From NCBI RefSeq assembly GCF_914767665.1, contig NC_059502.1, positions 40,721,812 through 40,785,811 on the forward strand: DNA of 64,000 nucleotides, given 5' to 3'. Shown here in pieces: positions 48,852-59,719 of this stretch. Origin of the DNA: Harmonia axyridis. Lineage: Eukaryota; Arthropoda; Insecta; Coleoptera; Coccinellidae. The notes under the pieces are model-generated. The model was not told where the DNA came from. It ran no database searches and worked only from the letters and a program-made list of their open reading frames with translations. How positions within the stretch are numbered: position 1 is the stretch's first letter; every line of letters starts with the position of its first letter. Made by a program: the position numbers and the translations under genes.

Positions 48852-50892
48852 AATCTACATTTCTTGGAGTTAACTCCGTTAGAAGAAGAAGAGGTCCGTA
48901 TTATAAATAATATATTATTTACCAATTCTAGTGAATACAAATTACCCTGTAGAGTTAAACAAAAATTTTCTGCAAGTAAGTATAGAGATCTTAAAAGAAT
49001 TATTCATGGTCAATATGAATATGCAATATAATAATGAATCAACTAATATCAACTTTTTTAGAAAATGAGTGTAGAAAATCTGTAATCAATTACAATGGAT
49101 TATCAATTACAAAACCTATTATCCAGAATGAGATGACAGGAAAACATTCGAAACCTTCAACTCCCCCTAGTTGAGCTGTAAAAACAGTTGAAATTATTGC
49201 AAGAGATAATACAGAGATAATCAAAAATGATACAATTTCCAATAGGACAACTGAAAAAATTGAAAGTAGCATCTCGAATAAAAATGAATCTAAAATTGAG
49301 GAGCCCACAGTAAATGTATGGAAAATATCATGGGCTAGTCTATTTGATAAAGATGTTAAAACAATATCGATGGAGAAAATAGACAATAAAATTAATGATT
49401 AACATGTAACATCTTTAAAACATACAAAAGTAGTCAAAAAAATAGATTCAGCCACTCATATGTTAGGAGGTGAGTTCAAAACCATATCTTTTTTTATATA
49501 TTTATCTTACTTTCAACTAACAATTTGCTTACATCTACAGTAGATAATTATTTTACTTAGTTGAACCCATTTTACTTGATGAAAAGTGGAATGCTTTGGT
49601 TTTCACCTACAAATATCAGTGAAATTCAAGTTTCATGGTTAGTAATATTTTTTAATTTTCAGAATTTCTCAAGAACTATAAAATTGATGGGACCCAAACC
49701 AGTTTTGAACCCAGGGGTTTACGAAACAAAAGTAACTTTCGTTATATAAACTCAATATTACAAGCCTTACTTGCTTGCCCACCACTTTGTAATCGGCTAT
49801 CAGAGAACTTCACTCACAATAATGCACTGAAATCAATAACACTGAGTGAAAATATGTGAGTATGAATTAATATAATTTGCAACTTTGATTGAATAACAAT
49901 TTTATATATGTATTTTCATTATTCAACTATTCCAGGTGTAAATTTATGAATAACTTCGATAATCTGCCCAATGTAAGACGCAAGTCACGTTCAAAAAAGA
50001 AAAACAAGAAGCAAACTTTCGTCAATATAGACAATGGCAATTCGTTTGAGGCCTCATCGTTTTATACGATGCTAAACGGAACACGTAGCGATTCTTTCCT
50101 TGTTGAAGGCCGACAAGAAGACGCCGAAGAATTCTTGGGCCTTCTGTTGAATGGACTCAATGATGAAATGATGGGAATAATGAAATTGATTAGCCATGAC
50201 GAAAATATTCAAGCAGCTAAAAAAGAAGTGAAAATAGATGTGGATGATTGGAAAGTTATTGGTCCTAGGAACGAAGGGAATGTAACAAGAGAAATACAAA
50301 TGGACAAGACACCGATTAGTGATATATTCGGAGGACTTCTCTGTTCAAGAATCCATAAAACCGGAGACGAAACTTCAGAAAATATTGAACCATTCCTAAC
50401 ATTGCCATTAAATATTAAGAAAGCAAATAACATAGCTGAAGCATTAAAAGGCCTTACAACCAAGAACAAACTAAAGGGTCTGACATCATCGAAATGTAAG
50501 AAACGGTTGAAGCATGGCAGCAAGTGATGATAGAGAAGTTGCCTGTAGTTTTAGTATTACATTTGAAATGCTTCGAATACAGAATGAATGGCTGCACTAA
50601 AATAATGAAGACTATAGAATTTCCCATCAATCTGCAGATTGATTCTAAAATATTATCTGGAAGGACGAATACTTCAGCGGAGAGACAATATAAATTAATA
50701 TCTGTAGTATACCATGTAGGAAAGGAGGCCAGCTTTGGGCATTATATAGCAGAAACTTTCCATTCGGGGTATAATACATGGTTGAGGTTTGATGACTCTA
50801 AAATAAACAGAGTTACGGAAGAAGATGTTCTTAAACGTCAAGGAGATAGAGTTCCTTATTTATTATTTTATCGAAGGAGTGATACGGTGTGA
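48852..50892 (+). pseudogene. USP10-like deubiquitinase pseudogene, copy D
   Basis: Exon 1 48852-48976, exon 2 49062-49469, exon 3 49663-49855, exon 4 49936-50892. Lesions: 4-bp insertion in exon 1 with TAA at 48908-48910; TGA in exon 2 (after STPPS) and a second TAA near its 3' end (AATGATTAACAT); KSWASLF changed to ISWASLF; a 9-bp in-frame deletion in exon 3 (CPPLCN joined to RLSEN); Arg for the catalytic Cys (49740-49742); exon 4 frameshifted at the SSKCKKR site, leaving 49936-50527 and 50524-50892. The His box reads ASFGHY. It shares its lesion set with A and B, so these three descend from one dead founder. Confidence 0.9.
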
Positions 50893-51934
50893 AGTGTAAA
50901 GATTCATTGATATAGTTGTTAATTTGTACAGATTAGATTTAAGGATGCTGAACATTGTAATATTTTTCTGTTGTTTCATGAGTGAAGCCATTGTATTTCG
51001 GGAGAATATGATAAATTGACTTTACAATGTTATATATATGTATATGTATATAAAAAATGAATATTATATTCTAATAAACGAACTTTGTATAAATGTAAAA
51101 TTTTGTTTGTTTTTTTTGAAGAAATTTCTTTTCCTAAAACTTAAATTAAATTTTTGCAAGAACTACTATCTCAGAAGAAAAAAAAGATCGTCTTCGTGAA
51201 AATTCCAATCGACCATAAACAGTATTAGCTATTTCAGGACTTTGGACTCTTTATTCTTTTTTCTTTGCTCTTGAAATCAGGTGAATTTCGCTCAATATAA
51301 TAAAAAAAAACTTGACCAAACTTCATAATTTTCCATTGTGTTCAGCGGCGCTACGTTCTCCTACTTCTGTAACCTAGATAAATGAGGATATTTTGGAAGA
51401 TCGTACCTCATGCACTCGAATCATGTAATTTTTTTTTGTTTCACAAAAATCACAAATATACCAGTCATGAACTCTGAATTAACCTATATCTATAATGACC
51501 CAAAACAAAACACTCATTAATTTCCGTTTTATAACTTATTATTCCTTTTCCTGGGTCAGAACAATTTTTTTGGATTACTCTGATCACTATGAAATTTCTT
51601 TTTTCTATTGGTCCTCTAATTCACTTGAAAATCTAAACTCAGTTGAATAATTACTCGAAAAAAAGTTCTGTCCAAGGTCAGATTGGATTTCTTTAAATTT
51701 TATTATCCTGGATATTAGACATGAGAACTCAGAATATATTGAATTTCTCTCTTACTACAGTTGAAGGTCTGTGCTTATAATTTACATCTGGTGTACGCTA
51801 GTAGTTTCGATTGTCTGGGATACCAACTATTCAATGGCATAGGCCTCGATTTGGTAACATTTTGGATGTTCCACCATTTACTAATGTACATGCCTAAAAC
51901 CTCTAGAATTTGCTTCTGAATAAGGATTGGTCAA
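50893..51934. other. 3' UTR and 3' flank of copy D, up to the satellite island
   Basis: A short (TATATG)n run near 51030-51055 is followed by poly(A)-signal-like AATGAATATT and AATAAACG at 51055-51080. After that comes unit 3' flank: GTTCAGCGGCGCTACG at about 51340 and AT-rich sequence from 51405. The last 530 bases are repeated after the island. No gene is seen. Confidence 0.75.
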
Positions 51935-53552
51935 TTTTTCATCGTATTGCACAGGGACGAAAGCTTGACACGCGTGTCTAAGGAAACCACTTTGGTATAA
52001 GGGACTGTTCTTATTCCCTTTTTTTTGTTTGATCAACAATTATCCAAGTGGGCCATTCCACATTGTTGATTTTCTTGGACTCGGATGTCACGCAGGTAGC
52101 TATAATCTCTCACGTGGTGAGGTCAATTGCTGCTGTAACCACAAATGCACGACTGACTTCTAATGTTGATTTCATTTGTTTGTTATTTCCTTCAATGTTT
52201 CTCATTCTAACACTTCTCATCGTATTGCACAGGGACGAAAGCTTGACACGCGTGTCTAAGGAAATCACTTTGGTATAAGGGACTGTTCTTATTCCCTTCG
52301 TTTTGTTTAATGAACAATTATCCAAGTAAGCCATTCCACATTGTTGATTTTCTTGGACTCGGATGTCACGCAGGTAGCTATAATCTCCCACGTGGTAAGG
52401 TCAATTGCTGCTGTAACCACAAATGCACGACTGACTTCTGTTGTTGATTTCATTTGTTTGTTATTTCCTTCAATGTTTCTCATTCTAACACTTCTCATCG
52501 TATTGCACAGGGACGAAAGCTTGACACACGTGTCTATGGAAACCACATTGGTATAAGGGACTGTTCTTATTCCCTTCTTTCTGTATGATGATCAATTATC
52601 CAAGTAAGCCATTCCACATTGTTGATTTTCTTGAACTCGGATGACACGCAGGTAGCTATAATCTGTAACGTGGTAAGGTCAATTGCTGCTGTAACCAAAA
52701 ATGCACGACTGACTTCTGTTGTTGATTTCATTTGTTTGTTATTTCCTTCAATGTTTCTCATTCTAACACTTTTCATCGTATTGCACAGGGACGAAAGCTT
52801 GAGACACGTGTCTAAGGAAACCACTTTGGTATAAGGGACTGTTCTTATTCCCTTCTTTTTGTTTAATGAACAATTATCCAAGTAAGCCGTTCCACATTGT
52901 TGATTTTCTTGGACTCGGATGACACGCGGGTAGCTATAATCTCCCACGTGGTAAGGTCAATTGCTGCTGTAACCACAAATGCACGACTGACTTCTGTTGT
53001 TGATTTCATTTGTTTACCTCATGCACTCGAATCATGTAATTTTTTTTTGTTTCACAAAAATCACAAATATACCAGTCATGAACTCTGAATTAACCTATAT
53101 CTATAATGACCCAAAACAAAACACTCATTAATTTCCGTTTTATAACCTATTATTTTTTTTCCTGGGTCAGAACAATTTTTTTGGAGAATTCTCGTCTCTG
53201 ATTACTATAAAATTTCTTTCTTCTATTGGTCCTCTAATTCACTTGAAAATCAAAACTTAGTTGAATAATTACTCAAAAAAAATTTCTGTCCAAGGTCAAA
53301 TTGGATTTCTTTGAATTATATCATCCTGGATATTAGACATGAGAACTCAGAATATATTGAATTTCTCTCTTACTACAGTTAAAGGTCTGTGCTTATAATT
53401 TACATCTGGTGTACGCTTATAGTTTCGATTGTCTGGGATACCAACTATTCAATGGCATAGGCCTCGATTTGGTAACATTTTGGATGTTCCACCATTTACT
53501 AATCTACATGCCTAAAACCTCTAAAATTTGCTTCTGAATAAGGATTGGTCAA
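51405..53552. repeat. 530-bp direct repeats flanking the satellite island
   Basis: 51405-51934 and 53016-53552 are versions of the same unit segment, both starting ACCTCATGCACTCGAATC and both ending GGATTGGTCAA. They differ at several sites and by small indels (the left copy lacks GAATTCTCGTCTC), so this is not a fresh exact duplication. The satellite lies exactly between them. Confidence 0.85.
51935..53015 (+). repeat. Satellite island inside the pseudogene array
   Basis: 1081 bp, about 3.9 monomers of the 278-bp satellite in plus orientation. It begins inside a monomer at TTTTTCATCGTATTGCAC and ends inside another at GATTTCATTTGTTT. Both monomer types occur, and variants such as ATCTGTAACGTGG and CTTCTTTCTGTATGATGATC are shared with 3648-3860 of the left arm. 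The island therefore derives from the same array and not from an independent satellite. Confidence 0.95.
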
Positions 53553-54238
53553 GTCTATTCAATTCTTTTACATTTTTAGACCTCAGATTTAAAAGAATAG
53601 AAAAATTCGTCGTTTCGCAATTCAGAATCAAACAATGAATAATTGACCAATGAAATAGAGTAATGTCTAGAAATGACAATGCATATGAAATATGAAAGCG
53701 AGGTTTCAAATGAATGAACTCTGCAATCGATTAAAAAGACGGCATTAAATTTCGAATGTAGAATCTCATATTGTCATTATTAGAACTCTTTATTGCTAAA
53801 TTCATATGTTAGAATCTTATATTCAATTTTTATATTTTTTTATTTATAAAATCCCAATTCTATTCATGTTTCTTCGGACGAATACCAGTTTCTACTATGA
53901 AATGAATAATAACAATTCAATTGTATCTATCAATTTCAACATATGTGATCTCCAATTTCAATATCTTTTTTCAATTATTCCTGAAAAGTGATCATTCAAA
54001 CTTTCATTCGTAACTTCACAAATAATTAATTACTCAACTATCTAATCATCATCAGTGAATAGTAACGAATATTCATAAATATCAACTACTCACTGAATAG
54101 AAAACTATTCACTGAATAGCTAGAAGGCTAATTTTTTAGAGTATATTCTATGTTCTAAGGTGAATTTCATAGAAAACTTCAAAAAGGATGAAAGTGTGGC
54201 GGCTTCTCATAAAGCTCCACATAGCAACAATAAACACA

Positions 54239-54320
54239 GCATTCGGTAGCCTAGACGTTAAGAGGTAGACTCACTCACCGAGATGCGACAAGGTGCCGGG
54301 TTCGAGTCCCGGCGGCTCCC
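54239..54320 (+). mobile_element. tRNA-derived SINE-like head, upstream of copy E
   Basis: A box TAGCCTAGACG at 54247-54257, B box GGTTCGAGTCC at 54299-54309, T-arm intact. No acceptor stem can form. Confidence 0.6.
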
Positions 54321-54380
54321 GATAATAATAAATTCCCCAAGCGTCTGTGACACGGCACACACAATTATACCAAAGTCACA

Positions 54381-54414
54381 CTCATGAGTCCGGTGTGTGT
54401 GCCAGGGACGAAAC
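54381..54414 (+). ncRNA. Hammerhead-ribozyme-like core, inactive variant
   Basis: The invariant CTGATGA reads CTCATGA here, a change at a core G that would abolish cleavage. Stem II (GTCC/GGAC) and GAAAC are kept. Confidence 0.4.
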
Positions 54415-55066
54415 GCATGAGTAGGCATATGTGCTATCCAACAAAAGTATGTTCGCTTTCTTGGGTTGGCAGATCGAATGTCCCTATTATCGGGAACAAA
54501 AAATAATTTCGGAAATTTGTACATTAGTCGGGAGACACAAAAATAATATTAAAGTAAATATAATAATTTAACATAATTGTTATATTCCACTAAAGATCGA
54601 AATGTCGAAATATCAACAGACAATGGTTTTCTCATTACCTATGTTATAATTATCAACAGAATTTAATATTTATTTTTCAGCTTGCCACATCTATCAGAAT
54701 CAATTATAACCATATATAAGGGGTACATTTGTATTTATCTATGAATATAACCACGCTTAAAATGAAACCACGGAATGCAGATTACAGAAACCACAAAATA
54801 CAAATATACCCCTAGCTACACTAGCGCCATCTATTTATCCTGTCCGCTGGACACTTTTTCAATGCGAACTGTGGACCATAGATTACAATAAAATTAAGCT
54901 GGAAATGAAGAAACGAAATACAGATAATTTTGTGGGATTGGAATTTTTTATTTCGAGCACAGTTTAGAAACTATCTGTTTGAAAATTATTATTATTATTA
55001 TATATATTATTATTGAAATTTAATATGAGGCGCACGCGCACTTCTATATTCTACCTAATAGACTAA

Positions 55067-55202
55067 GGGCCAGTTGCACCATTTGCCTAAACATTAATTA
55101 AAAATTTAAACGTTGATTACTCTATGATTTCTCAAGAGAAATCAGAAATTAATCAATGTTTAAATTTTAATCAATGTTTAGGCAAATGGTGCAACTGGCC
55201 CC
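55067..55202 (+). mobile_element. Palindromic MITE upstream of copy E
   Basis: The best-preserved ends of the family: GGGCCAGTTGCACCATTTGC and GCAAATGGTGCAACTGGCCC. TAA lies on both sides (ACTAA before, CCTAA after), which supports a 3-bp target duplication. Confidence 0.8.
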
Positions 55203-56165
55203 TAATATTAGGTATATGGCTCGACCTGTACATAGTTAAAAAGAAGAAAAATATTCTATGTTCGTCAACCATGCCGGGTTGACAAATTGTAAGTAACCTC
55301 AGTTTAGCGAACATTCTTTCAAGAGTTACTTTATAAACAGTTGTTGAAGTGATATTTCTAGTGGAAAGTTTCATGTTTGAATAGAAAAATGTTTGAATAT
55401 GGAGGTAATTTTTTTAATACTAGCTTAGGGATATTTTCATTTATTCGAATATCTTCAAATATCAGTTATATTTTATGTAGTTAGTTTTTTTTTATTGGTT
55501 TATGAATTTTCAACTTTCTTAACGAAAAATTTATTACAATTCAAAAAATTTCGACTTTTTATTTTCTTTTCATGTTTTCTGGAAGTCATAGACTACTCCA
55601 TTCAATGAGAAATTGCAGTTTTCCTTAGTTGAAGTTTTTCCTCGAAAACTCTTCAAGTATAGAGTTTGCTTGAGACCCCTCTCTTTTTATATCAACGTAA
55701 ATTTTACTGAATGAATAAAAAAATAAAGATTTTTCCGAAAAACTTTTCATTAGATATCTATAGGAATCTCTTCAACTTATGAACTGTTCAGCTTATACTC
55801 AAGTATCGCCATATTGCTGAAATTATCATCAACCAAGCTATCTGATAATGCACTAATATACTGGGTGTGCGTTTGAGATAAGAAGGTAGTAATCTGAAAT
55901 TGATTAAATTTTCAGCACAAAATTATTATTAGTTTTCCATAAACAATAAGCCATCGCGGTGAATCACTCTGTACATCATTATCATTCAGCCTTTTGCTTC
56001 CACTGAGGGATATAAATTTCGCCTTACTGGTTTATGACTGTTTTGCAATTATCTCTGGCCAAGCGTTTTTATAGACCATTTCAAGGGACTTTGGATATAC
56101 TATATACAGAAATATTATAATTTCCAAAATGATTTCCACTATTATATTGTTATTTTTTTTTTCAG

Positions 56166-58201
56166 AATCTTTATTTCTTGGAGTTAACTCAGTTAGAAGA
56201 AGAAGAGGTATTATTAATAATATATTATTTACCAATTCTAGTGAATACAAATTACCCTGTAGAGTTAAACAAAAAATTTCTGCAAGTAAGTATAGAGATC
56301 TTAAAAGAATTATTCATGGTCAATATGAATATGTAATATAATAATGAATCAACTAATATCAACTTTTTCAGAAAATGAGTGTAGAAAATCTGTAATCAAT
56401 TACAATGGATTATCAATTACAAAACCTTTTATCCAGAATGAGATGACAGGAAAACATTCGAAACCTTCAACTCCCCCTAGTTCAGCTGTAAAAACAGTTG
56501 AAATCAATGCAAGAGATAATACGGAGATAATCAAAAATGATACAATTTCCAATAGGACAATTGAAAAAATTGAAAGTAGCATCTCGAATAAAAATGAATC
56601 TAAAATTGAGGAGCCCACAGTAAATGTATGGAAAAAATCATGGGCTAGTCTATTTGATAAAGATGTTAAAACAATATCGAATGAGAAAATAGACAATAAA
56701 ATTAATGATTCACATGTAACATCTTTAAAACATACAAAAGTAGTCAAAAAAATAGATTCAGCCACTCATATGTTAGGAGGTGAGTTCAAAACCATATCTT
56801 TTTTTATATATTTATCTTACTTTCAACTAACAATTTGCTTACATCTACAGTAGATAATTATTTTACTTAGTTGAACCCATTTTACTCGATGAAAAGTGGA
56901 ATGCTTTGGTTTTCACCTACAGATATCAGTGAAAATTCAAAATTCTATCATGATTAGTAATATTTTTAAATTTTCAGAATTTCTCAAAAACTATTAAATT
57001 GCTGGGACGCAAACCAGTTTTAAATCCAGGTGTTTACGAAACAAAAGTAACTTTTGTTATATAAACTCAATATTACAAGCCTTACTTGCTTCCCACCACT
57101 TTGTAATCTCCTCAAACGGCTATCAGAGAACTTCACTCACAATAATGCACTGAAATCAATAACAATGAGTGAAAATATGTAAGTATAAATTAATATAATT
57201 TGCAACTTTGATCGAATAACAATTTTATATATGTATTTTCATTATTCAACTAATCCAGGTGTAAATTTATGAATAACTTCGATAATCTGCCCAATGTAAG
57301 ACGCAAGTCACGTTCAAAAAAGAAGAACAAGAAGCAAACTTCCGTCAATATAGACAATGGCAATTCGTTTGAGGCCTCATCGTTTTATACGATGCTAAAC
57401 GGAACACGTAACGATTCTTTCCTTGTTGAAGGCCGACAAGAAGACGCCGAAGAATTCTTGGGCCTTCTGTTGAATGGACTCAATGATGAAATGATGGGAA
57501 TAATGAAATTGATTAGCCATGACGAAAATATTCAAGCAGCTAAAAAAGAAGTGAAAATAGATGTGGATGATTGGAAAGTTATTGGTCCTAGGAACGAAGG
57601 GAATGTAACAAGAGAAATACAAATGGACAAGACACCGATTAGTGATATATTCGGAGGACTTCTCTGTTCAAGAATCCATAAAACCGGAGACGAAACTTCA
57701 GAAAATATTGAACCATTCCTAACATTGCCATTAAATATTAAGAAAGCAAATAATATAGCTCAAGCATTAGAAGGCCTTACAACCAAGAACAATTTAGAGG
57801 GTCTGACATCATCGAAAACGAAAGAAACGGTTGAAGCATGGCAGCAAGTGATGATAGAGAAGTTGCCTGTAGTTTTAGTATTACATTTGAAATGCTTCGA
57901 ATACAGAATGAATGGCTGCACTGAAATAATGAAGACTATAGAATTTCCCATCAATCTGCAGATTGATTCTAAAATATTATCAGGAAGGACGAATACTTCA
58001 GCGGAGAGACAATATAAATTAATATCTGTAGTATACCATGTAGGAAAGGAGGCCAGCTATGGGCATTATATAGCAGATACTTTCCATTCGGGGTATAATA
58101 CATGGTTGAGGTTTGATGACTCTAAAATAAACAGAGTTACGGAAGAAGATGTTCTTAAACGTCAAGGAGATAGAGTTCCTTACTTTATAAACAGTTGTTG
58201 A
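56166..58201 (+). pseudogene. USP10-like deubiquitinase pseudogene, copy E (3' end replaced)
   Basis: Exon 1 56166-56285, exon 2 56372-56779, exon 3 56978-57178, exon 4 57259-58201. Exons 1 and 2 are open, as in copy C, with WKKSWASLF intact. Exon 3 keeps the catalytic Cys (57055-57057) but has TAA at 56995-56997 and a further 1-base deletion (GCTTCCCACC for GCTTGCCCACC). Exon 4 is open for 310 codons with SYGHY and RFDD, but its last codons are replaced: after GDRVPY the sequence jumps at about 58183 into a MITE block (CTTTATAAACAGTTGTTG), giving a chance ending FINSC. A TTA shared by both partners lies at the joint. Confidence 0.9.
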
Positions 58202-59719
58202 AGTGATATTTCTAGTGGAAAGTTTCATGTTTAAATAGAAAATTGTTTGAATATGGGGGTAATTTTTTTAATACTAGCTTAGGGTTGTTTTAATTTATTC
58301 GAATATTTTCAAATATCAGTTATATTTCATGTAGTTAGTTTTTTTTTATTGGTTTATGGATTTTCCACCATCATAACGAAAAATTTATTACAATTCATAA
58401 AATTTCGACTTTTGAGTTTCTTTTCATGTTTTCTGGGAGTCATAGACTACTCCATTCAATGAGAAATTGCAGTTTTCCTTAGTTGAAGTTTTTCCTCGAA
58501 AACTCCTTAAGTATAGAATTTGCTTGAGACCCCTCTCTTTTTATATCTACGTAAAATTGACTGAATGAACAAAAAAATATGCGGCGCACGCGCACTTCTA
58601 TATTTCACCCAATAGACAAAGAGCCAGTTGCACCATTTGCCTAAACATTAATTAAAAATTTAAACGTTGATTACTCTATGATTTCTCAAGAGAAATCAGA
58701 AATTAATCAATGTTTAAATTTTAATCAATGTTTAGGCAAATGGTGCAACTTGCCCCTAATATTAGGTATATGGCTCGACCTGTACATAGTTAAGAAGAAG
58801 AAAAATATTCTATGCTCGTCAACCATGCCAGGTTGACAAATTGTAAGTAACCTCAGTTCAGCGAACATTCTTCCAAGAGTTACTTCTTAAACAGTTGTTG
58901 AAGTGATATTTCTAGTGGAAAGTTTCATGTTTAAATAGTTAATTGTTTGAATATGGAGGTAATTTTTTTAATACTAGCTTAGGGTTATTTTCATTTATTC
59001 GAATATTTTCGAATATCAGTTATATTTCATGTAGTTATTTTTTTTCATTGGTTCATGAATTTTCAACTTTCTTAACGAAAAATTTATTACAATTCAAGAA
59101 ATTTCGACTTTTTAGTTTCTTTTCATGTTTTCTGGAAGTCATAGACTACTCCATTCAATGAGAAATTGCAGTTTTCCTTAGTTGAAGTTTTTCCTCGAAA
59201 ACTCTTCAAGTATAGAGTTTGCTTGAGACCCCTCTCTTTTTATATCTACGTAAAATTGACTGAATGAATAAAAAAATATAGATTTTTCCAAAAAACTTTT
59301 CATTAGAAATCTATAGGAATCTCTTCAACTTATGAATTGTTCAGCTTATACTCAAGTTTTGCCATATTGCTGAAATTATCATCAACCAAGCTATCTGATA
59401 ATGCAATAATATACTGGGTGTGCCGTTTGAAATAAGTAGGTAGTAATCTGAAATTGTTAAAATTTACAGCACAAAATTATTATTAGTTTTCCATAAACAA
59501 TAAGCCATCGCGGTGAATCACTCTGTACATCATTATCATTCAGCCTTTTGCTTCCACTGAGGGATATAAATTTCGCCTTACTGGTTAATGACTGTTTTGC
59601 AATTATCTCTGGCCAAGCGTTTTTATAGACCATTTCAAGGGACTTTGGATATACTATATACAGAAATATTATAATTTCCAAAATGATTTCTACTATTATA
59701 TTGTTATTTTTTTTTTCAG
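58202..59719. other. Short spacer between copies E and F
   Basis: Only about 1.5 kb, because roughly 2.9 kb of the normal unit (3' UTR, tRNA-like head, hammerhead-like core and part of the first MITE block) is missing between E and F. It holds the remainder of the first MITE block, the palindromic MITE 58621-58756 in the second block, the GGGTG element 59416-59523 and the exon 1 acceptor of copy F. No gene is seen. Confidence 0.78.
58621..58756 (+). mobile_element. Palindromic MITE upstream of copy F
   Basis: Same decayed left end (GAGCCAGTTGC) and right end (CAACTTGCCCC) as 47571-47706, so it belongs to the same block lineage. Confidence 0.72.

Larger units (their letters stand above)
53016..56165. 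other. Spacer between the satellite island and copy E
   Basis: No gene is seen. AT-rich unit flank (53016-54238), tRNA-like head 54239-54320, mutated hammerhead-like core 54381-54414, sequence with GAACTGTGGACCATAG near 54870, one palindromic MITE (55067-55202) in a single block, GGGTG element 55863-55969, then the acceptor of exon 1. The second roughly 700-bp MITE block present in other spacers is absent. A 61-codon frame from ATG at 53806 recurs in three other units but drifts like its surroundings. Confidence 0.75.

Noticed and set aside
53806..53991. 61-codon ATG frame (starts MLESYIQFLYF) present in four units
   Set aside because: It drifts at the same rate as its surroundings, with missense changes in each copy, has no recognised domain, and is very AT-rich. 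Treated as chance.
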